Assembly (NCBI GenBank): GCA_947448745.1
Contig: CANFOQ010000006.1
Location: forward strand, 1 to 64,000
Origin: Comamonadaceae bacterium
Lineage (GTDB): Bacteria; Pseudomonadota; Gammaproteobacteria; Burkholderiales; Burkholderiaceae_C
Length of the DNA stretch: 64,000 nt
Direction: 5' to 3'
Part shown: in pieces, positions 1-8,543 of the stretch
Layout: each line of letters opens with the position of its first letter
Position numbering within the stretch: position 1 is the first letter of the stretch
Notes under the pieces: model-generated
What the model saw: only the letters and a program-made list of their open reading frames with translations
What the model was told of the DNA's origin: nothing
Database searches by the model: none
Translations under genes and position numbers: made by a program

Positions 1-2
1 GA

Positions 3-191
3 AAAGCAGCGCGCAATTTCGGTCCCATCATGGCCATGGCCGGCAAGCGCAGTGTTGCTTCAGTCCATGACATCGTTGAACTGGGGGCCATAGACCCTGA
101 GCACATCGTGACACCCGGTATTTTTGTCAGTGCCTTGGTTCAAGTGCCGCGTTCGGCGACCCAAGGTGGCGGGTTCAAGGTGGTCCCATGA
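3..191 (+). CDS. 3-oxoacid CoA-transferase subunit A, C-terminal end (partial)
   Basis: The 5' end lies outside the window; 62 residues and the TGA stop remain. The reading frame contains the segment NFGPIMAMAGK followed by an IVELGAIDPEHIVTPGIFV-like stretch, which is the usual C-terminus of the alpha subunit of 3-oxoadipate/3-oxoacid CoA-transferases. The beta subunit starts 22 bp downstream, as expected for this two-gene enzyme. The alpha subunit helps move CoA from succinyl-CoA to a 3-oxoacid. With a maleylacetate-forming cluster next door, 3-oxoadipate is the likely substrate (pcaI role), but acetoacetate cannot be excluded from sequence alone. Confidence 0.85.
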   Translation, partial: KAARNFGPIMAMAGKRSVASVHDIVELGAIDPEHIVTPGIFVSALVQVPRSATQGGGFKVVP

Positions 192-213
192 ATCCATTGA
201 AGGAACGACACCC

Positions 214-852
214 ATGACAACGCTCAAACGCAGCAAAGACCAGTTGGCGCAACGGGTGGCGCAAGACATGTTTGACGGTGCTTATGTGAATTTGGGCATT
301 GGCATGCCGACCCTGGTTGCAAACCACTTACCGGACGGCATCGAAATCATCCTTCAGAGCGAAAACGGCTTGTTGGGCATGGGTCCTGCACCACCCCAAG
401 GCGAGGAAGACTTTGATCTGATCAATGCAGGCAAACAAGCTGTGACGCTGTTACCGGGCGGTGCGTATTTCCATCATGCAGACAGTTTCGCCATGATGAG
501 GGGCGGTCATTTGGACATCTGTGTTTTGGGCGCTTTTCAGGTGTCAGTGCAAGGTGATCTGGCCAATTGGAGTACCGGTGAACCCCATGCCATACCCGCA
601 GTTGGTGGGGCGATGGATTTGGCCTTGGGCGCCAAGCAAACCTGGGTCATGATGGATTTACTCACCAAACAAGGCGTGAGCAAGGTGGTGCAAGCTTGCA
701 CCTATCCGTTGACGGGCATCGCCTGCGTCAAACGCATTTACACAGACTTAGCGAGCTTTGAGTGCACCGCAGATGGACTGGTGTTGATTGACATGGTGGA
801 TGGTTTGACGCGCGGGGAATTAGAGTCCTTGTTGAAATTCAAACTGCTGTAA
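214..852 (+). CDS. 3-oxoacid (probably 3-oxoadipate) CoA-transferase subunit B
   Basis: A 212-residue protein, the usual length for the beta subunit. The signature SENGLLGMGP carries the Glu that forms the covalent glutamyl-CoA intermediate in this family, and the N-terminus has the typical LAQRVAQDM...VNLGIGMPTL pattern. I chose ATG 214 because it begins the conserved domain and has GAAGGAA about 9 bp upstream; a longer in-frame start at 124 would overlap the alpha subunit. The neighbouring hydroquinone genes make maleylacetate and then 3-oxoadipate, so this enzyme probably forms 3-oxoadipyl-CoA (pcaJ role). Substrate assignment is inferred from context. Confidence 0.9.
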   Translation: MTTLKRSKDQLAQRVAQDMFDGAYVNLGIGMPTLVANHLPDGIEIILQSENGLLGMGPAPPQGEEDFDLINAGKQAVTLLPGGAYFHHADSFAMMRGGHLDICVLGAFQVSVQGDLANWSTGEPHAIPAVGGAMDLALGAKQTWVMMDLLTKQGVSKVVQACTYPLTGIACVKRIYTDLASFECTADGLVLIDMVDGLTRGELESLLKFKLL

Positions 853-869
853 GCCCGTAGATTGACCCT

Positions 870-2318
870 TCAAATGGGATAGTGCTGTGCCGGGTCTTCT
901 ATCGTCACCCATTGAACTTCCGTGAATTCGTGCACCCCAGGTAAACCACCAAAACGTCCGTATCCACTGGCCTTCATGCCACCTAATGGCATTTGAGCCT
1001 CGTCATACACGGTAGGCCCGTTGATGTGACAGCAGCCGAAATCAAGCCGTTGCGCCAACTTCAATGCCAAGCTCACATCCTTGGTGAAAATTGCAGAGGA
1101 CAGTCCATATTCGGTGTCGTTCGCCACTTGAACGGCTTGTTCAATGCCCTTGACCCGGACCATGCAGGTGACAGGCCCAAACGATTCTTCATGGTAAATC
1201 TGCATGTCCGCTGTCACATGGTCGAGCAGACTCGCTCCTAACAAGGCGCCAGACCTGTGCCCTTGCGTGCATAAAACAGCGCCTTTGCTGACAGCGTCGG
1301 CCATCAAGGCCTCCACCCGATCTGCAGATCGCATGTCGACCAAAGAACCCAATGGAGCGCTGCCTTCGTTGGGGGGTGCCGCCAATAAAGTTCGCGCTTT
1401 GATGGCTAACTTGCTGGCAAATTCATCCGCAATACTTTCGTCAATCACGATGCGCTCAGTGGACATGCAAATTTGGCCTTGGTGCATATAGGCGCCAAAT
1501 GCGGCCGCACGCACTGCATGGTCAATATCCGCATCCGCCAAAACCAGCATCGGTGCTTTACCCCCCAACTCCAGCAAAACAGGTTTGAGGTATTTGGCGC
1601 AAGTGGCAGCCACCAATCGGCCGGTTCGGGTGGATCCTGTGAAGTTCACTCGCCTGACCTCGGGCTGGGAAATCATCGCTTCAGCCACGTCCGCAGAGTC
1701 TGTTGCTGCATTGGTGATGAAGTTGAGGACACCGGGTGGTAAGCCAGCATCGATCATGATGCGGGCTAAAAGGTATTGGGTTCCTGCGCTCAACTCTGAT
1801 GCTTTCAAAACCACCGTGTTGCCACAAGCCAATGCAGTACAGATGGCTCGGACGGCCAAGATGATGGGGGCGTTCCAAGGTGCAATGGCGACAACAACAC
1901 CTGCTGGTCTGCGCAATGCCATCGAAAACATGCCGGGCTTATCAGCAGGAATGATTTCGCCCTTGATTTGCGTGGTCAAGCCAGCCGCCTCCCGCAGCAT
2001 CGATGGCGCTAAATGGGCATTGAACCCTGCCCATGCTTTGGAAGCGCCAGTTTCGGCCACCATCATCTGGGTCAGTTCTTCAATCCGCTCTTCCATCAAA
2101 CGCGCAGCATTCAAAAGAATGTCACGCTTGTAGCTGGGTCCGGTGGCCGCCCAGGTACTGAACGCCTTGGCGCAGGACTTCACTGCTGCAATGGCGTCTT
2201 GCGTGCTGGCTGACTCATGGGTAGACACAAGCTGACCATCCACTGGATTGAATCTTTCAAAGGGTTTACCAGAGGTGGACGTTCGGTTTTCGTTGTCAAT
2301 GACGAGAAAAGTTTTCAT
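870..2318 (-). CDS. NAD(P)-dependent aldehyde dehydrogenase, aromatic-aldehyde type
   Basis: A 482-residue class I/II-like aldehyde dehydrogenase. Visible motifs are the FTGST cofactor loop, the catalytic-base segment LELGGKAP and the nucleophile segment QGQICMSTER with its Cys. The C-terminal block INGPTVYDEAQMPLGG resembles salicylaldehyde and vanillin dehydrogenases rather than betaine aldehyde dehydrogenases. The start at 2318 was chosen over one 44 codons further out because homology begins there and the longer frame would run into the divergent regulator. It is divergent from the LysR gene at 2408. It may oxidise an aromatic aldehyde feeding hydroquinone, or duplicate the HapE step. Confidence 0.85.
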   Translation of the reverse strand: MKTFLVIDNENRTSTSGKPFERFNPVDGQLVSTHESASTQDAIAAVKSCAKAFSTWAATGPSYKRDILLNAARLMEERIEELTQMMVAETGASKAWAGFNAHLAPSMLREAAGLTTQIKGEIIPADKPGMFSMALRRPAGVVVAIAPWNAPIILAVRAICTALACGNTVVLKASELSAGTQYLLARIMIDAGLPPGVLNFITNAATDSADVAEAMISQPEVRRVNFTGSTRTGRLVAATCAKYLKPVLLELGGKAPMLVLADADIDHAVRAAAFGAYMHQGQICMSTERIVIDESIADEFASKLAIKARTLLAAPPNEGSAPLGSLVDMRSADRVEALMADAVSKGAVLCTQGHRSGALLGASLLDHVTADMQIYHEESFGPVTCMVRVKGIEQAVQVANDTEYGLSSAIFTKDVSLALKLAQRLDFGCCHINGPTVYDEAQMPLGGMKASGYGRFGGLPGVHEFTEVQWVTIEDPAQHYPI

Positions 2319-2407
2319 CACTTTGCCTTTGCGAATTTCAAGCCAAGATCGGGATGCCGCGCTCATGCTAACAGCGCACATGGATGGTTTGGCTTTATAT
2401 TCTGTGC

Positions 2408-3355
2408 ATGGACAGGCTGCAAAACATTGAGACCTTTGTGCGCGTGGCACAAACCCAGAGCTTTGCTGAAGCAGCCAGGCAATTGCGCGTATCGAAATCG
2501 GTGGTCACGACCCGAGTTAAACAACTGGAAGACTACCTTGGCGCCCCCTTGTTTCACCGCAGCACCCGCTTGGTTCGCTTGAGTGAACTCGGGCAGACAT
2601 TCTTGCGAGACTGTACTGAACTGGTGTCACAAGCCAACAGCGTCGTCGATCAAATGCGGGATGTGCAAACCAAACCAACCGGTACGTTGCGGGTTCATGC
2701 CTTGACCGGTTTGGTGTTGGGGCACTTCGCTTCTTTGTTGCATCAATTCCAAACGGCTTATCCGGAAATCCGCATGGACTTGATCGTCAGTGATGCCGTG
2801 GTGGATCCCGTTAAGGCTGGTGTCGACTGTGCGCTTCAAATTTTTCCACCAACGGCAGATGAGCTTATTTCTAGAAAACTCTTTTCTGTCAGGCGTGTTT
2901 TTTGCGCTTCACCCACCTATTTGCAAGAACATGGCAGCCCCCAAAGTCCCCGTGATTTGCACAAACACAAGCTCGGTCTGTATTCTGGTTATCCCACGCG
3001 TGATCAGTGGACCTTTTATCACCAAGGCGAGTCGTTGACCATGTATTTGTCGGCTAGTTTGCTGACCAACAGTGTTCACTTGCTGCGTGAATATGCGTTG
3101 GCCAATGCGGGCATCGTCTGTTTGCCCACCTTGGTCGCTGGCGAAGATATTTTGCGCGGTGACTTGCAGGTGGTCATGCCTGACCACCAACTGTCTTCAT
3201 TTTCATTGAGTGCGGTTTATGCAGGCACCTCTCGCCACGCCGTCAAACTCAACCTGTTCATTGAACACATTGCGAATAAATTTCAGCGTGAACCACCTTG
3301 GGATGCCGCACTGATAGCCCAAGGTTTGATCCCCAGTGCCTTGATTTCTGCTTGA
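2408..3355 (+). CDS. LysR-family transcriptional regulator
   Basis: A 315-residue regulator with an N-terminal winged helix-turn-helix (FVRVAQTQSFAEAARQL, residues about 8-25) and a C-terminal periplasmic-binding-protein-like effector domain. The start MDRLQNIETF at 2408 is the standard LysR position; an ATG eight codons upstream is less likely. It is divergent from the aldehyde dehydrogenase (89 bp apart) and lies 159 bp upstream of hapC, so it is the obvious candidate activator of the hydroquinone genes, comparable in role to PnpR of p-nitrophenol degraders. That it controls hapC is inferred from position and from a GTT-N11-AAC box at 3401-3417. Confidence 0.88.
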   Translation: MDRLQNIETFVRVAQTQSFAEAARQLRVSKSVVTTRVKQLEDYLGAPLFHRSTRLVRLSELGQTFLRDCTELVSQANSVVDQMRDVQTKPTGTLRVHALTGLVLGHFASLLHQFQTAYPEIRMDLIVSDAVVDPVKAGVDCALQIFPPTADELISRKLFSVRRVFCASPTYLQEHGSPQSPRDLHKHKLGLYSGYPTRDQWTFYHQGESLTMYLSASLLTNSVHLLREYALANAGIVCLPTLVAGEDILRGDLQVVMPDHQLSSFSLSAVYAGTSRHAVKLNLFIEHIANKFQREPPWDAALIAQGLIPSALISA

Positions 3356-3379
3356 ATTTCCAAGGCGGGAATGGCGGTT

Positions 3380-3395
3380 TTCGGGTTAACCCGAA
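3380..3395. promoter_or_regulatory. Perfect 16-bp palindrome upstream of hapC
   Basis: TTCGGGTTAACCCGAA is perfectly self-complementary and lies 25 bp after the LysR stop and 120 bp before the hapC start. There is no U-tract after it, so it reads as a protein-binding dyad rather than a terminator. It could be an operator for the LysR regulator or another factor. Confidence 0.45.
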
Positions 3396-3400
3396 TCATT

Positions 3401-3417
3401 GTTTGGTATTGACGAAC
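3401..3417 (+). promoter_or_regulatory. GTT-N11-AAC box, candidate LysR activator site for hapCDEF
   Basis: GTT at 3401-3403 and AAC at 3415-3417 are separated by exactly 11 bases and overlap a -35-like TTGACG at 3409-3414. From memory, GTT-N11-AAC is the consensus described for PnpR, a LysR regulator of homologous hydroquinone-cleavage operons in a Pseudomonas p-nitrophenol degrader. No good -10 follows, as is common for LysR-activated promoters. Confidence 0.45.
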
Positions 3418-3514
3418 AATCTACTTTTTAATTGAGGTCTACCGCTCGAGGGGAGTCAGCTCTACAGTCTCGCTACTGTCTGCTTGAGGACAGACCTACA
3501 GGGGGAAACTTGCC

Positions 3515-4021
3515 ATGACCGTTAAATACCATACCCAATTCGGTTCTTTGAAGCACTATGAAAAAGGGCGTGTCGAGCCAATCGATGACGATGTCAAGCA
3601 CTACGCCTTCTCCAACTGCTTTGAAATTGCAAACGCTGCCAAACCCTATGAAAAAGTGGTGTTTGGTCAAAATCAAATTTATGTCATGGAAGCCTTGAGA
3701 GCCGAAGGCACCTCGCCATGGTTCACCTGCGCACATGATGAATTTGCCTTGAGCATGGACGGTGAGATTGAAATCCATTTGATCAAGCTCGAGCAAGCGC
3801 AGATTGTGAAAGATGAAGAAAAAAACGGCGCTGTGCTGGTTCAAGGCGAACCACAAGGCGTCAAGATGGGTTGGATGAAGATCAAGCGAGGTCACCAAGC
3901 CATGCTTCCCAAAAACACCGCTTACCAATTCAAAAGCGCCCAACCTGGTGTGCTGATTTTGCAAACCTGTAAAGGTGACTTGTCCATCGAAAAATGGGCA
4001 GACATCTGCCAAACCGCTTGA
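3515..4021 (+). CDS. hapC: Hydroquinone 1,2-dioxygenase small subunit
   Basis: A 168-residue protein matching the length and character of the small (about 18 kDa) subunit of the two-component hydroquinone dioxygenases HapC/PnpC. These cupin-fold, non-heme Fe(II) enzymes cleave hydroquinone to 4-hydroxymuconic semialdehyde. The identification rests on resemblance and strongly on gene order: small subunit, 335-residue large subunit, semialdehyde dehydrogenase and maleylacetate reductase occur in the same order as in hapCDEF/pnpCDEF clusters. A strong AGGGGGAAA ribosome-binding site precedes ATG 3515. The large subunit begins 11 bp after its stop. Confidence 0.82.
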   Translation: MTVKYHTQFGSLKHYEKGRVEPIDDDVKHYAFSNCFEIANAAKPYEKVVFGQNQIYVMEALRAEGTSPWFTCAHDEFALSMDGEIEIHLIKLEQAQIVKDEEKNGAVLVQGEPQGVKMGWMKIKRGHQAMLPKNTAYQFKSAQPGVLILQTCKGDLSIEKWADICQTA

Positions 4022-4032
4022 GGAGTGAACAC

Positions 4033-5040
4033 ATGAATGCACCTACAGAAATCACCAAAGTGTTGGCCTCTGCACCGGATTCAACCATGGGTTACCGCGC
4101 CTTCACGCTAGGCAGTTTCACGTTCCGCAGAGATGAGTACTTCGCTCACATCAATTGGACAACGCGCGATGGCAGACCGTTGTCACATACCTTGGATATT
4201 GGCAATTTTTTGCGTGCATTGATGCGCGATGTTGCCTGGGGTTTCTTCTACGGCTGGGTCAATTTCGACAATGTGATTGGCACCGTGAACCATTACCAAT
4301 CGGTTGATTTGTACGCAGGCAGTTACAACGGCACCATGAAGGCCGCAGGTGTTGATTTGCTGGAAAACTTCCCAACCGACCAAATCCGTGCCACCTTTGA
4401 ACAAATGTTGGACGACTGGACCAACGAAACCTTTGATCCATTTTCTGCACCGCAAGAAACGGGCACACCCTATGGTCGCAAAAATGGCAATAACAACGCC
4501 AAGATCACGCGTGCCCGTGAATTGGCAACACGTTGCGTGGGTCTCAAGGGTGATTTGAACTTGCGAACCGATGAGCGCGGTGCGCCCGTCAACAGGGCTT
4601 TTGCAGACGTTTCGCAGGACATGCCTGAATTGCACCCCGAACCAGGGTTTGAAAACGAAGTGCATGCCTTCAATTTGTTTGCCTTCCTCTCGCGCAGTCA
4701 GGTGACATGGAACCCGAGTTTCACTTCGGTTGTGAAATACAGTTTCATGTGCCCCACAACGGAAGAGCACATCCTGCCCATTATTCATGGCAACGACCGG
4801 GTTGAATGGTTTTTCCAAATGTGCGATGAAATTCATTGGGACTGTGCAGATAAAAACACAGGCAAACCATTGGCCAGGGTCATCATGAAGGCGGGTGATA
4901 TGGCGGCGATGCCAGCTTATTGTCGTCACCAAGGCTACAGCCCCAAACGCTCCATGCTGCTGGTGTGGGAAAACGGTTCACCAACACTGGTGTATGAAAT
5001 CCAAAATGGTGATGCGCCCGAAGTACCCGTGCAGTTTTAA
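4033..5040 (+). CDS. hapD: Hydroquinone 1,2-dioxygenase large subunit
   Basis: A 335-residue protein, close to the 38-kDa large subunit of hydroquinone dioxygenase (HapD/PnpD). It should provide the ferrous active site of the heterotetrameric enzyme. The His/Glu-containing C-terminal third (EEHILPIIHGNDRVEWFFQ and later MPAYCRHQGYSP) has the look of a cupin metal region; the exact ligands were not assigned. The start at 4033 has an AGGAG site 9 bp upstream; a start 13 codons earlier would overlap hapC. A hairpin and U-tract follow 12 bp after the stop. Confidence 0.82.
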   Translation: MNAPTEITKVLASAPDSTMGYRAFTLGSFTFRRDEYFAHINWTTRDGRPLSHTLDIGNFLRALMRDVAWGFFYGWVNFDNVIGTVNHYQSVDLYAGSYNGTMKAAGVDLLENFPTDQIRATFEQMLDDWTNETFDPFSAPQETGTPYGRKNGNNNAKITRARELATRCVGLKGDLNLRTDERGAPVNRAFADVSQDMPELHPEPGFENEVHAFNLFAFLSRSQVTWNPSFTSVVKYSFMCPTTEEHILPIIHGNDRVEWFFQMCDEIHWDCADKNTGKPLARVIMKAGDMAAMPAYCRHQGYSPKRSMLLVWENGSPTLVYEIQNGDAPEVPVQF

Positions 5041-5051
5041 GCGCGTTTTTT

Positions 5052-5082
5052 AGCCTGCACGGTGTGCGGGCTCATTTTTTTT
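5052..5082 (+). terminator. Intrinsic terminator or attenuator between hapD and hapE
   Basis: A nine-pair stem (AGCCTGCAC with GTGCGGGCT, one G-U pair, three-base loop) is followed by CA and eight T residues. It falls inside the hap gene series, 36 bp before hapE, so it may lower expression of hapE-hapF relative to the dioxygenase subunits rather than end the operon. Confidence 0.65.
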
Positions 5083-5117
5083 CAGCCCCTTCACTGGGCT
5101 GTACTTCAAGGACCGTC

Positions 5118-6626
5118 ATGGATTTGTCTGATATCCAAAAAGCCGTTGGTTTGAATACACCCATCCGGCACCAGTTGTTCATCGATGGTGAATTTGTGGA
5201 TGCCCTGTCCGGGGAAACCTTGGCAACCCTCAATCCGCATGACAACTCGGTCATTGCAGAGGTGGCCATGGCAGGGCATGCAGACATCGACAAAGCCGTT
5301 CAGGCTGCCCAAAAAGCCTTCCCTGCTTGGAGTCGCCTGCAAGCAGCAGATCGGGGCCGCATCCTGCTGAAATTGGCCGATTTGATTGAGGTTCATGCAG
5401 AAGAACTCGCACGCTTGGAATCCTTGGACACCGGACATCCGATACGCGACTGCCGCATGCTGGATGTGCCGCGTACCGCAGGTTGCTTTCGTTACTTCGG
5501 TGGCATGGCCGACAAATTTCAGGGTGAAACCATTCCAGTGGATGTTGGGTTTTTGAACTACACCTTGCGAGAACCTTTGGGGGTTGTTGGACAGGTGGTG
5601 CCTTGGAATTTTCCATTGATGTTCACCAGTTGGAAGATGGCCCCTGCGCTTGCCGCAGGCAACACCATTGTGCTCAAACCAGCTGAAATCACGCCCTTAA
5701 CCACTTTGAAAATTGCGGAGTTGATGCGCGAGGCAGGCATGCCTGCTGGTGTGGTCAATATTGTTCCGGGCTTGGGAAAGGTGGCCGGCCAATACATTGC
5801 AGAGCACCCGGACATTGCCAAAATCGCTTTCACAGGCAGTACCGCCACAGGCAAAAGCATTGTGCTAGCCAGCGCTGGCAATCTGAAAAAAGTACAACTT
5901 GAATTGGGCGGCAAAGGTGCCAATATTGTTTTTGAAGATGCCAACTTGATGGCAGCTGTGAATGGTGCTGCTTGGGCCATCTTTCACAACCAAGGCCAGG
6001 CTTGCATTGCGGGTTCACGCTTGGTGCTTCATGAAAACATTGCCGATGCATTCTTAGAAAAATTCATTGCACTGGCCAATTCCATTCGCTTAGGAAACCC
6101 GTTAGACCCTGAAACAGAAATGGGACCACTCACCAGCGCTTTGCACCGCGATCGTGTCTTGAGTTATGTGGAAGTGGCCAAATCCCAAGGGGGCGAAATC
6201 TTGGCCGGTGGCGAGTCGCCAGGCGGCGACTTGGCGCATGGGTGTTATGTGCGTCCGACCATCGTGCGGGTCAAACATTACAAAGACCGGGTGGCGCAAG
6301 AAGAAGTCTTTGGCCCCTTCGTGACGGTGTTGACCTTCAAAACTGATGCTGAAGCCTTGGAGATTGCCAACGGCACAGACTATGGCTTGGGCAGTGGCTT
6401 GTGGACCAGCAACTTGCAACGTGCGCACTTGTTCGCCCGTGAAATCCGCTCGGGCATGGTTTGGATCAACAGCTACAAGCGCGTGAATCCAGGCTCTCCA
6501 TTTGGTGGGATGGGCCAAAGTGGTTATGGCCGAGAAATGGGATTCGATGCCATGCGCGAATACACCCAAGTCAAAAGTGTCTGGGTCAACATCGACGCGC
6601 AAATCAAGCCCCATTACCCGCGCTGA
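5118..6626 (+). CDS. hapE: 4-hydroxymuconic semialdehyde dehydrogenase
   Basis: A 502-residue aldehyde dehydrogenase. Motifs seen: PWNFPL substrate/cofactor segment, FTGSTATG, LELGGKGANIVF with the base Glu, and NQGQACIAGSRL with the catalytic Cys. Family resemblance is to the general betaine/hydroxymuconic semialdehyde dehydrogenase group; the specific role, NAD-dependent oxidation of the hydroquinone ring-cleavage product to maleylacetate, follows from its position between dioxygenase and maleylacetate reductase. ATG 5118 was chosen because it starts the conserved MDLSDIQKAV region, whereas the upstream in-frame start lies in the terminator hairpin. The stop overlaps the next start by one base (TGATG). 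Confidence 0.82.
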   Translation: MDLSDIQKAVGLNTPIRHQLFIDGEFVDALSGETLATLNPHDNSVIAEVAMAGHADIDKAVQAAQKAFPAWSRLQAADRGRILLKLADLIEVHAEELARLESLDTGHPIRDCRMLDVPRTAGCFRYFGGMADKFQGETIPVDVGFLNYTLREPLGVVGQVVPWNFPLMFTSWKMAPALAAGNTIVLKPAEITPLTTLKIAELMREAGMPAGVVNIVPGLGKVAGQYIAEHPDIAKIAFTGSTATGKSIVLASAGNLKKVQLELGGKGANIVFEDANLMAAVNGAAWAIFHNQGQACIAGSRLVLHENIADAFLEKFIALANSIRLGNPLDPETEMGPLTSALHRDRVLSYVEVAKSQGGEILAGGESPGGDLAHGCYVRPTIVRVKHYKDRVAQEEVFGPFVTVLTFKTDAEALEIANGTDYGLGSGLWTSNLQRAHLFAREIRSGMVWINSYKRVNPGSPFGGMGQSGYGREMGFDAMREYTQVKSVWVNIDAQIKPHYPR

Positions 6627-7696
6627 TGGAAGACTTTGTTTTCAATGCACAAGCCGCCAGAGTGGTGTTTGGTGCTGGTAGCCTGCAGAAAGTAAGCCAT
6701 GAAGCTGGCTTGCTCCAAATGCAGCGTGTGTTGGTGTTGGCCACGCCCGAGCAAGCCGAACAAGCACAGCATGTGGCAGATTTGTTGGGTGATAAAGCCG
6801 TCGGTATTCACGCCAAGGCTGTGATGCATGTGCCCATAGAAACGGCCAGAGCTGGTTGTGATGAAGTGAGGCGCTTGAACGCAGACGGCGTCATCGCCAT
6901 GGGTGGCGGGTCCACCACGGGTTTGGCCAAGGCCATAGCGCTGGAAACCGGACTGCCCATTTTGGCCATTCCCACCACCTATGCGGGGTCAGAAGTCACC
7001 AGCATTTACGGGCTCACGGACCAGGGTGTGAAAAAAACCGGGAAAGACCCAAGGGTGCTGCCCCGCACCGTCATCTATGACCCCGAACTGAGCCTGACCT
7101 TGCCTGTCAGTTTGAGCATCACCAGCGGCATGAATGCCATGGCACATGCCGCAGAGGGTTTGTATGCGCAAGACCGAAATCCGATGACGCGTTTGATGGC
7201 CATCGAAGGCATTGCCGCATTGGGAAAAGCGTTGCCATTGATTCGCTTGCACCCCAACCATATCGAGGGGCGCTCATTGGCGTTGTATGGCGCATGGTTG
7301 TGTGGCACTGTGTTGGGCAGCGTTGGCATGGCCTTGCACCACAAGTTGTGTCACACCTTGGGGGGTAGTTTCAATTTGCCCCATGCCGAGGTTCACACCG
7401 TGGTGTTGCCGCATGCGCTGGCGTTCAATGCGCTGGCCGCACCATCGGCCATGAAAGACATCGCCAATGCCCTGGGCGTAGGTGATGCGCCTCAAGGCCT
7501 ATTTCAACTGGCCAAAGACAATGGCGCACCAGTTGCCTTGAAAGACCTTGGCATGAAGGCCGCTGATTTGGACCATGCTGCAGATTTGGCAGTGCAGTCG
7601 CCCTATTGGAATCCCAAACCCTTTGGCCCGGCACAAAGAGATGAAATCAGAGCCTTGCTGCAAAACGCTTACGAGGGTTTAGCGCCAGCAAATTAA
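6626..7696 (+). CDS. hapF: Maleylacetate reductase
   Basis: A 356-residue iron-containing alcohol dehydrogenase-family protein of the maleylacetate reductase group. Diagnostic features are the glycine-rich MGGGSTTGLAKAIAL segment, the IPTTYAGSEVT motif, and metal-region histidines in MALHHKLCHTLGG and LPHAEVHTVVLPH. It reduces maleylacetate to 3-oxoadipate with NAD(P)H, the step that links hydroquinone cleavage to the CoA-transferase at the start of the window. Its start overlaps the hapE stop by one base. Its TAA stop overlaps the stop of the convergent sulfurtransferase within one AATTAA. Confidence 0.9.
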   Translation: MEDFVFNAQAARVVFGAGSLQKVSHEAGLLQMQRVLVLATPEQAEQAQHVADLLGDKAVGIHAKAVMHVPIETARAGCDEVRRLNADGVIAMGGGSTTGLAKAIALETGLPILAIPTTYAGSEVTSIYGLTDQGVKKTGKDPRVLPRTVIYDPELSLTLPVSLSITSGMNAMAHAAEGLYAQDRNPMTRLMAIEGIAALGKALPLIRLHPNHIEGRSLALYGAWLCGTVLGSVGMALHHKLCHTLGGSFNLPHAEVHTVVLPHALAFNALAAPSAMKDIANALGVGDAPQGLFQLAKDNGAPVALKDLGMKAADLDHAADLAVQSPYWNPKPFGPAQRDEIRALLQNAYEGLAPAN

Positions 7697-8541
7697 CCCT
7701 GCGCACAAGGCAACCCCGGCGTGTTGCACCAATCGCTCCAACTGCCTGCATACAAAGCAGGACGGCCCAAGCCAGCGACTTCCATCGCCAACACATTCGG
7801 GATGGCGCTGATGCCACTGCCGCAGTGGTGCACCACGCTGTTGGCATCCCTGCCATTCAGCAAGGCCTCAAACTCGGCTTTCAAAACAGCAGGGCTTTTC
7901 ATCAAACCGTCGGGCGTGAAGTTGCTGTTGAATGGGCGGTTCAACGCCCCTGGAATATGACCCGCCACCGGGTCGAAGGGTTCAGTCTCACCCTTGTAAC
8001 GCGCAGGTGCGCGTGCATCCACAATGGTTTGCGTGGGCTTGCCCAAGTCGGCAGACACATCGGCCGTGAGTTTGAGTGTGACCAATGCATCGCGCAATGG
8101 AAAGGATGTGGCGTTCACAGAAGCCGCAGGGCCATGGGCAACTGCACCACCCGCCGCCACCCAAGCTTGCAAGCCGCCATCCAGCACGGCCACGGCGTCA
8201 TGGCCGCACCATTTCAGCATCCACCACAAACGGCCACAGTAGTTCATGGCTTGGCGGTCATGCACCACCACTTGAGTGAGCGCGTCAATGCCGCAGGTGC
8301 CGAGCCACTTGGCAAAGTGTTCGCGGGTCGGCAGTGGATGACGACCACCATTCACCGCCAAGCTTTTGTCATGCGTCGCCAAGTCGGTGTTGATGTCGGC
8401 GAACAGGGCACCAGCAATGTGCTGCTCTTCAAATTGAGCCCGGCCTGCTGCTGCGTTGGTCAAATCGGCACTGCAATCGATGACCACCACGGGGCCTTTC
8501 AATGCTTGCAGTTCGCTCACAGAAATAAGTGTGGTGTACAT
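7693..8541 (-). CDS. sseA: 3-mercaptopyruvate/thiosulfate sulfurtransferase, tandem rhodanese
   Basis: A 282-residue protein with two rhodanese domains: an inactive N-terminal one (about residues 5-135) and a C-terminal one with the active-site loop HCGSGISA at about residues 230-240. A CG[ST]G[VI][ST]A loop is typical of mercaptopyruvate sulfurtransferases, whereas thiosulfate-preferring rhodaneses have CRKGV. The start MYTTLISVSEL at 8541 fits family N-termini. It is the last gene of a tight minus-strand series with the DMT transporter (2-bp gap) and the Rieske oxygenase. It should move sulfur from 3-mercaptopyruvate to acceptors such as cyanide or thioredoxin. Confidence 0.88.
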   Translation of the reverse strand: MYTTLISVSELQALKGPVVVIDCSADLTNAAAGRAQFEEQHIAGALFADINTDLATHDKSLAVNGGRHPLPTREHFAKWLGTCGIDALTQVVVHDRQAMNYCGRLWWMLKWCGHDAVAVLDGGLQAWVAAGGAVAHGPAASVNATSFPLRDALVTLKLTADVSADLGKPTQTIVDARAPARYKGETEPFDPVAGHIPGALNRPFNSNFTPDGLMKSPAVLKAEFEALLNGRDANSVVHHCGSGISAIPNVLAMEVAGLGRPALYAGSWSDWCNTPGLPCAQG

Positions 8542-8543
8542 GT

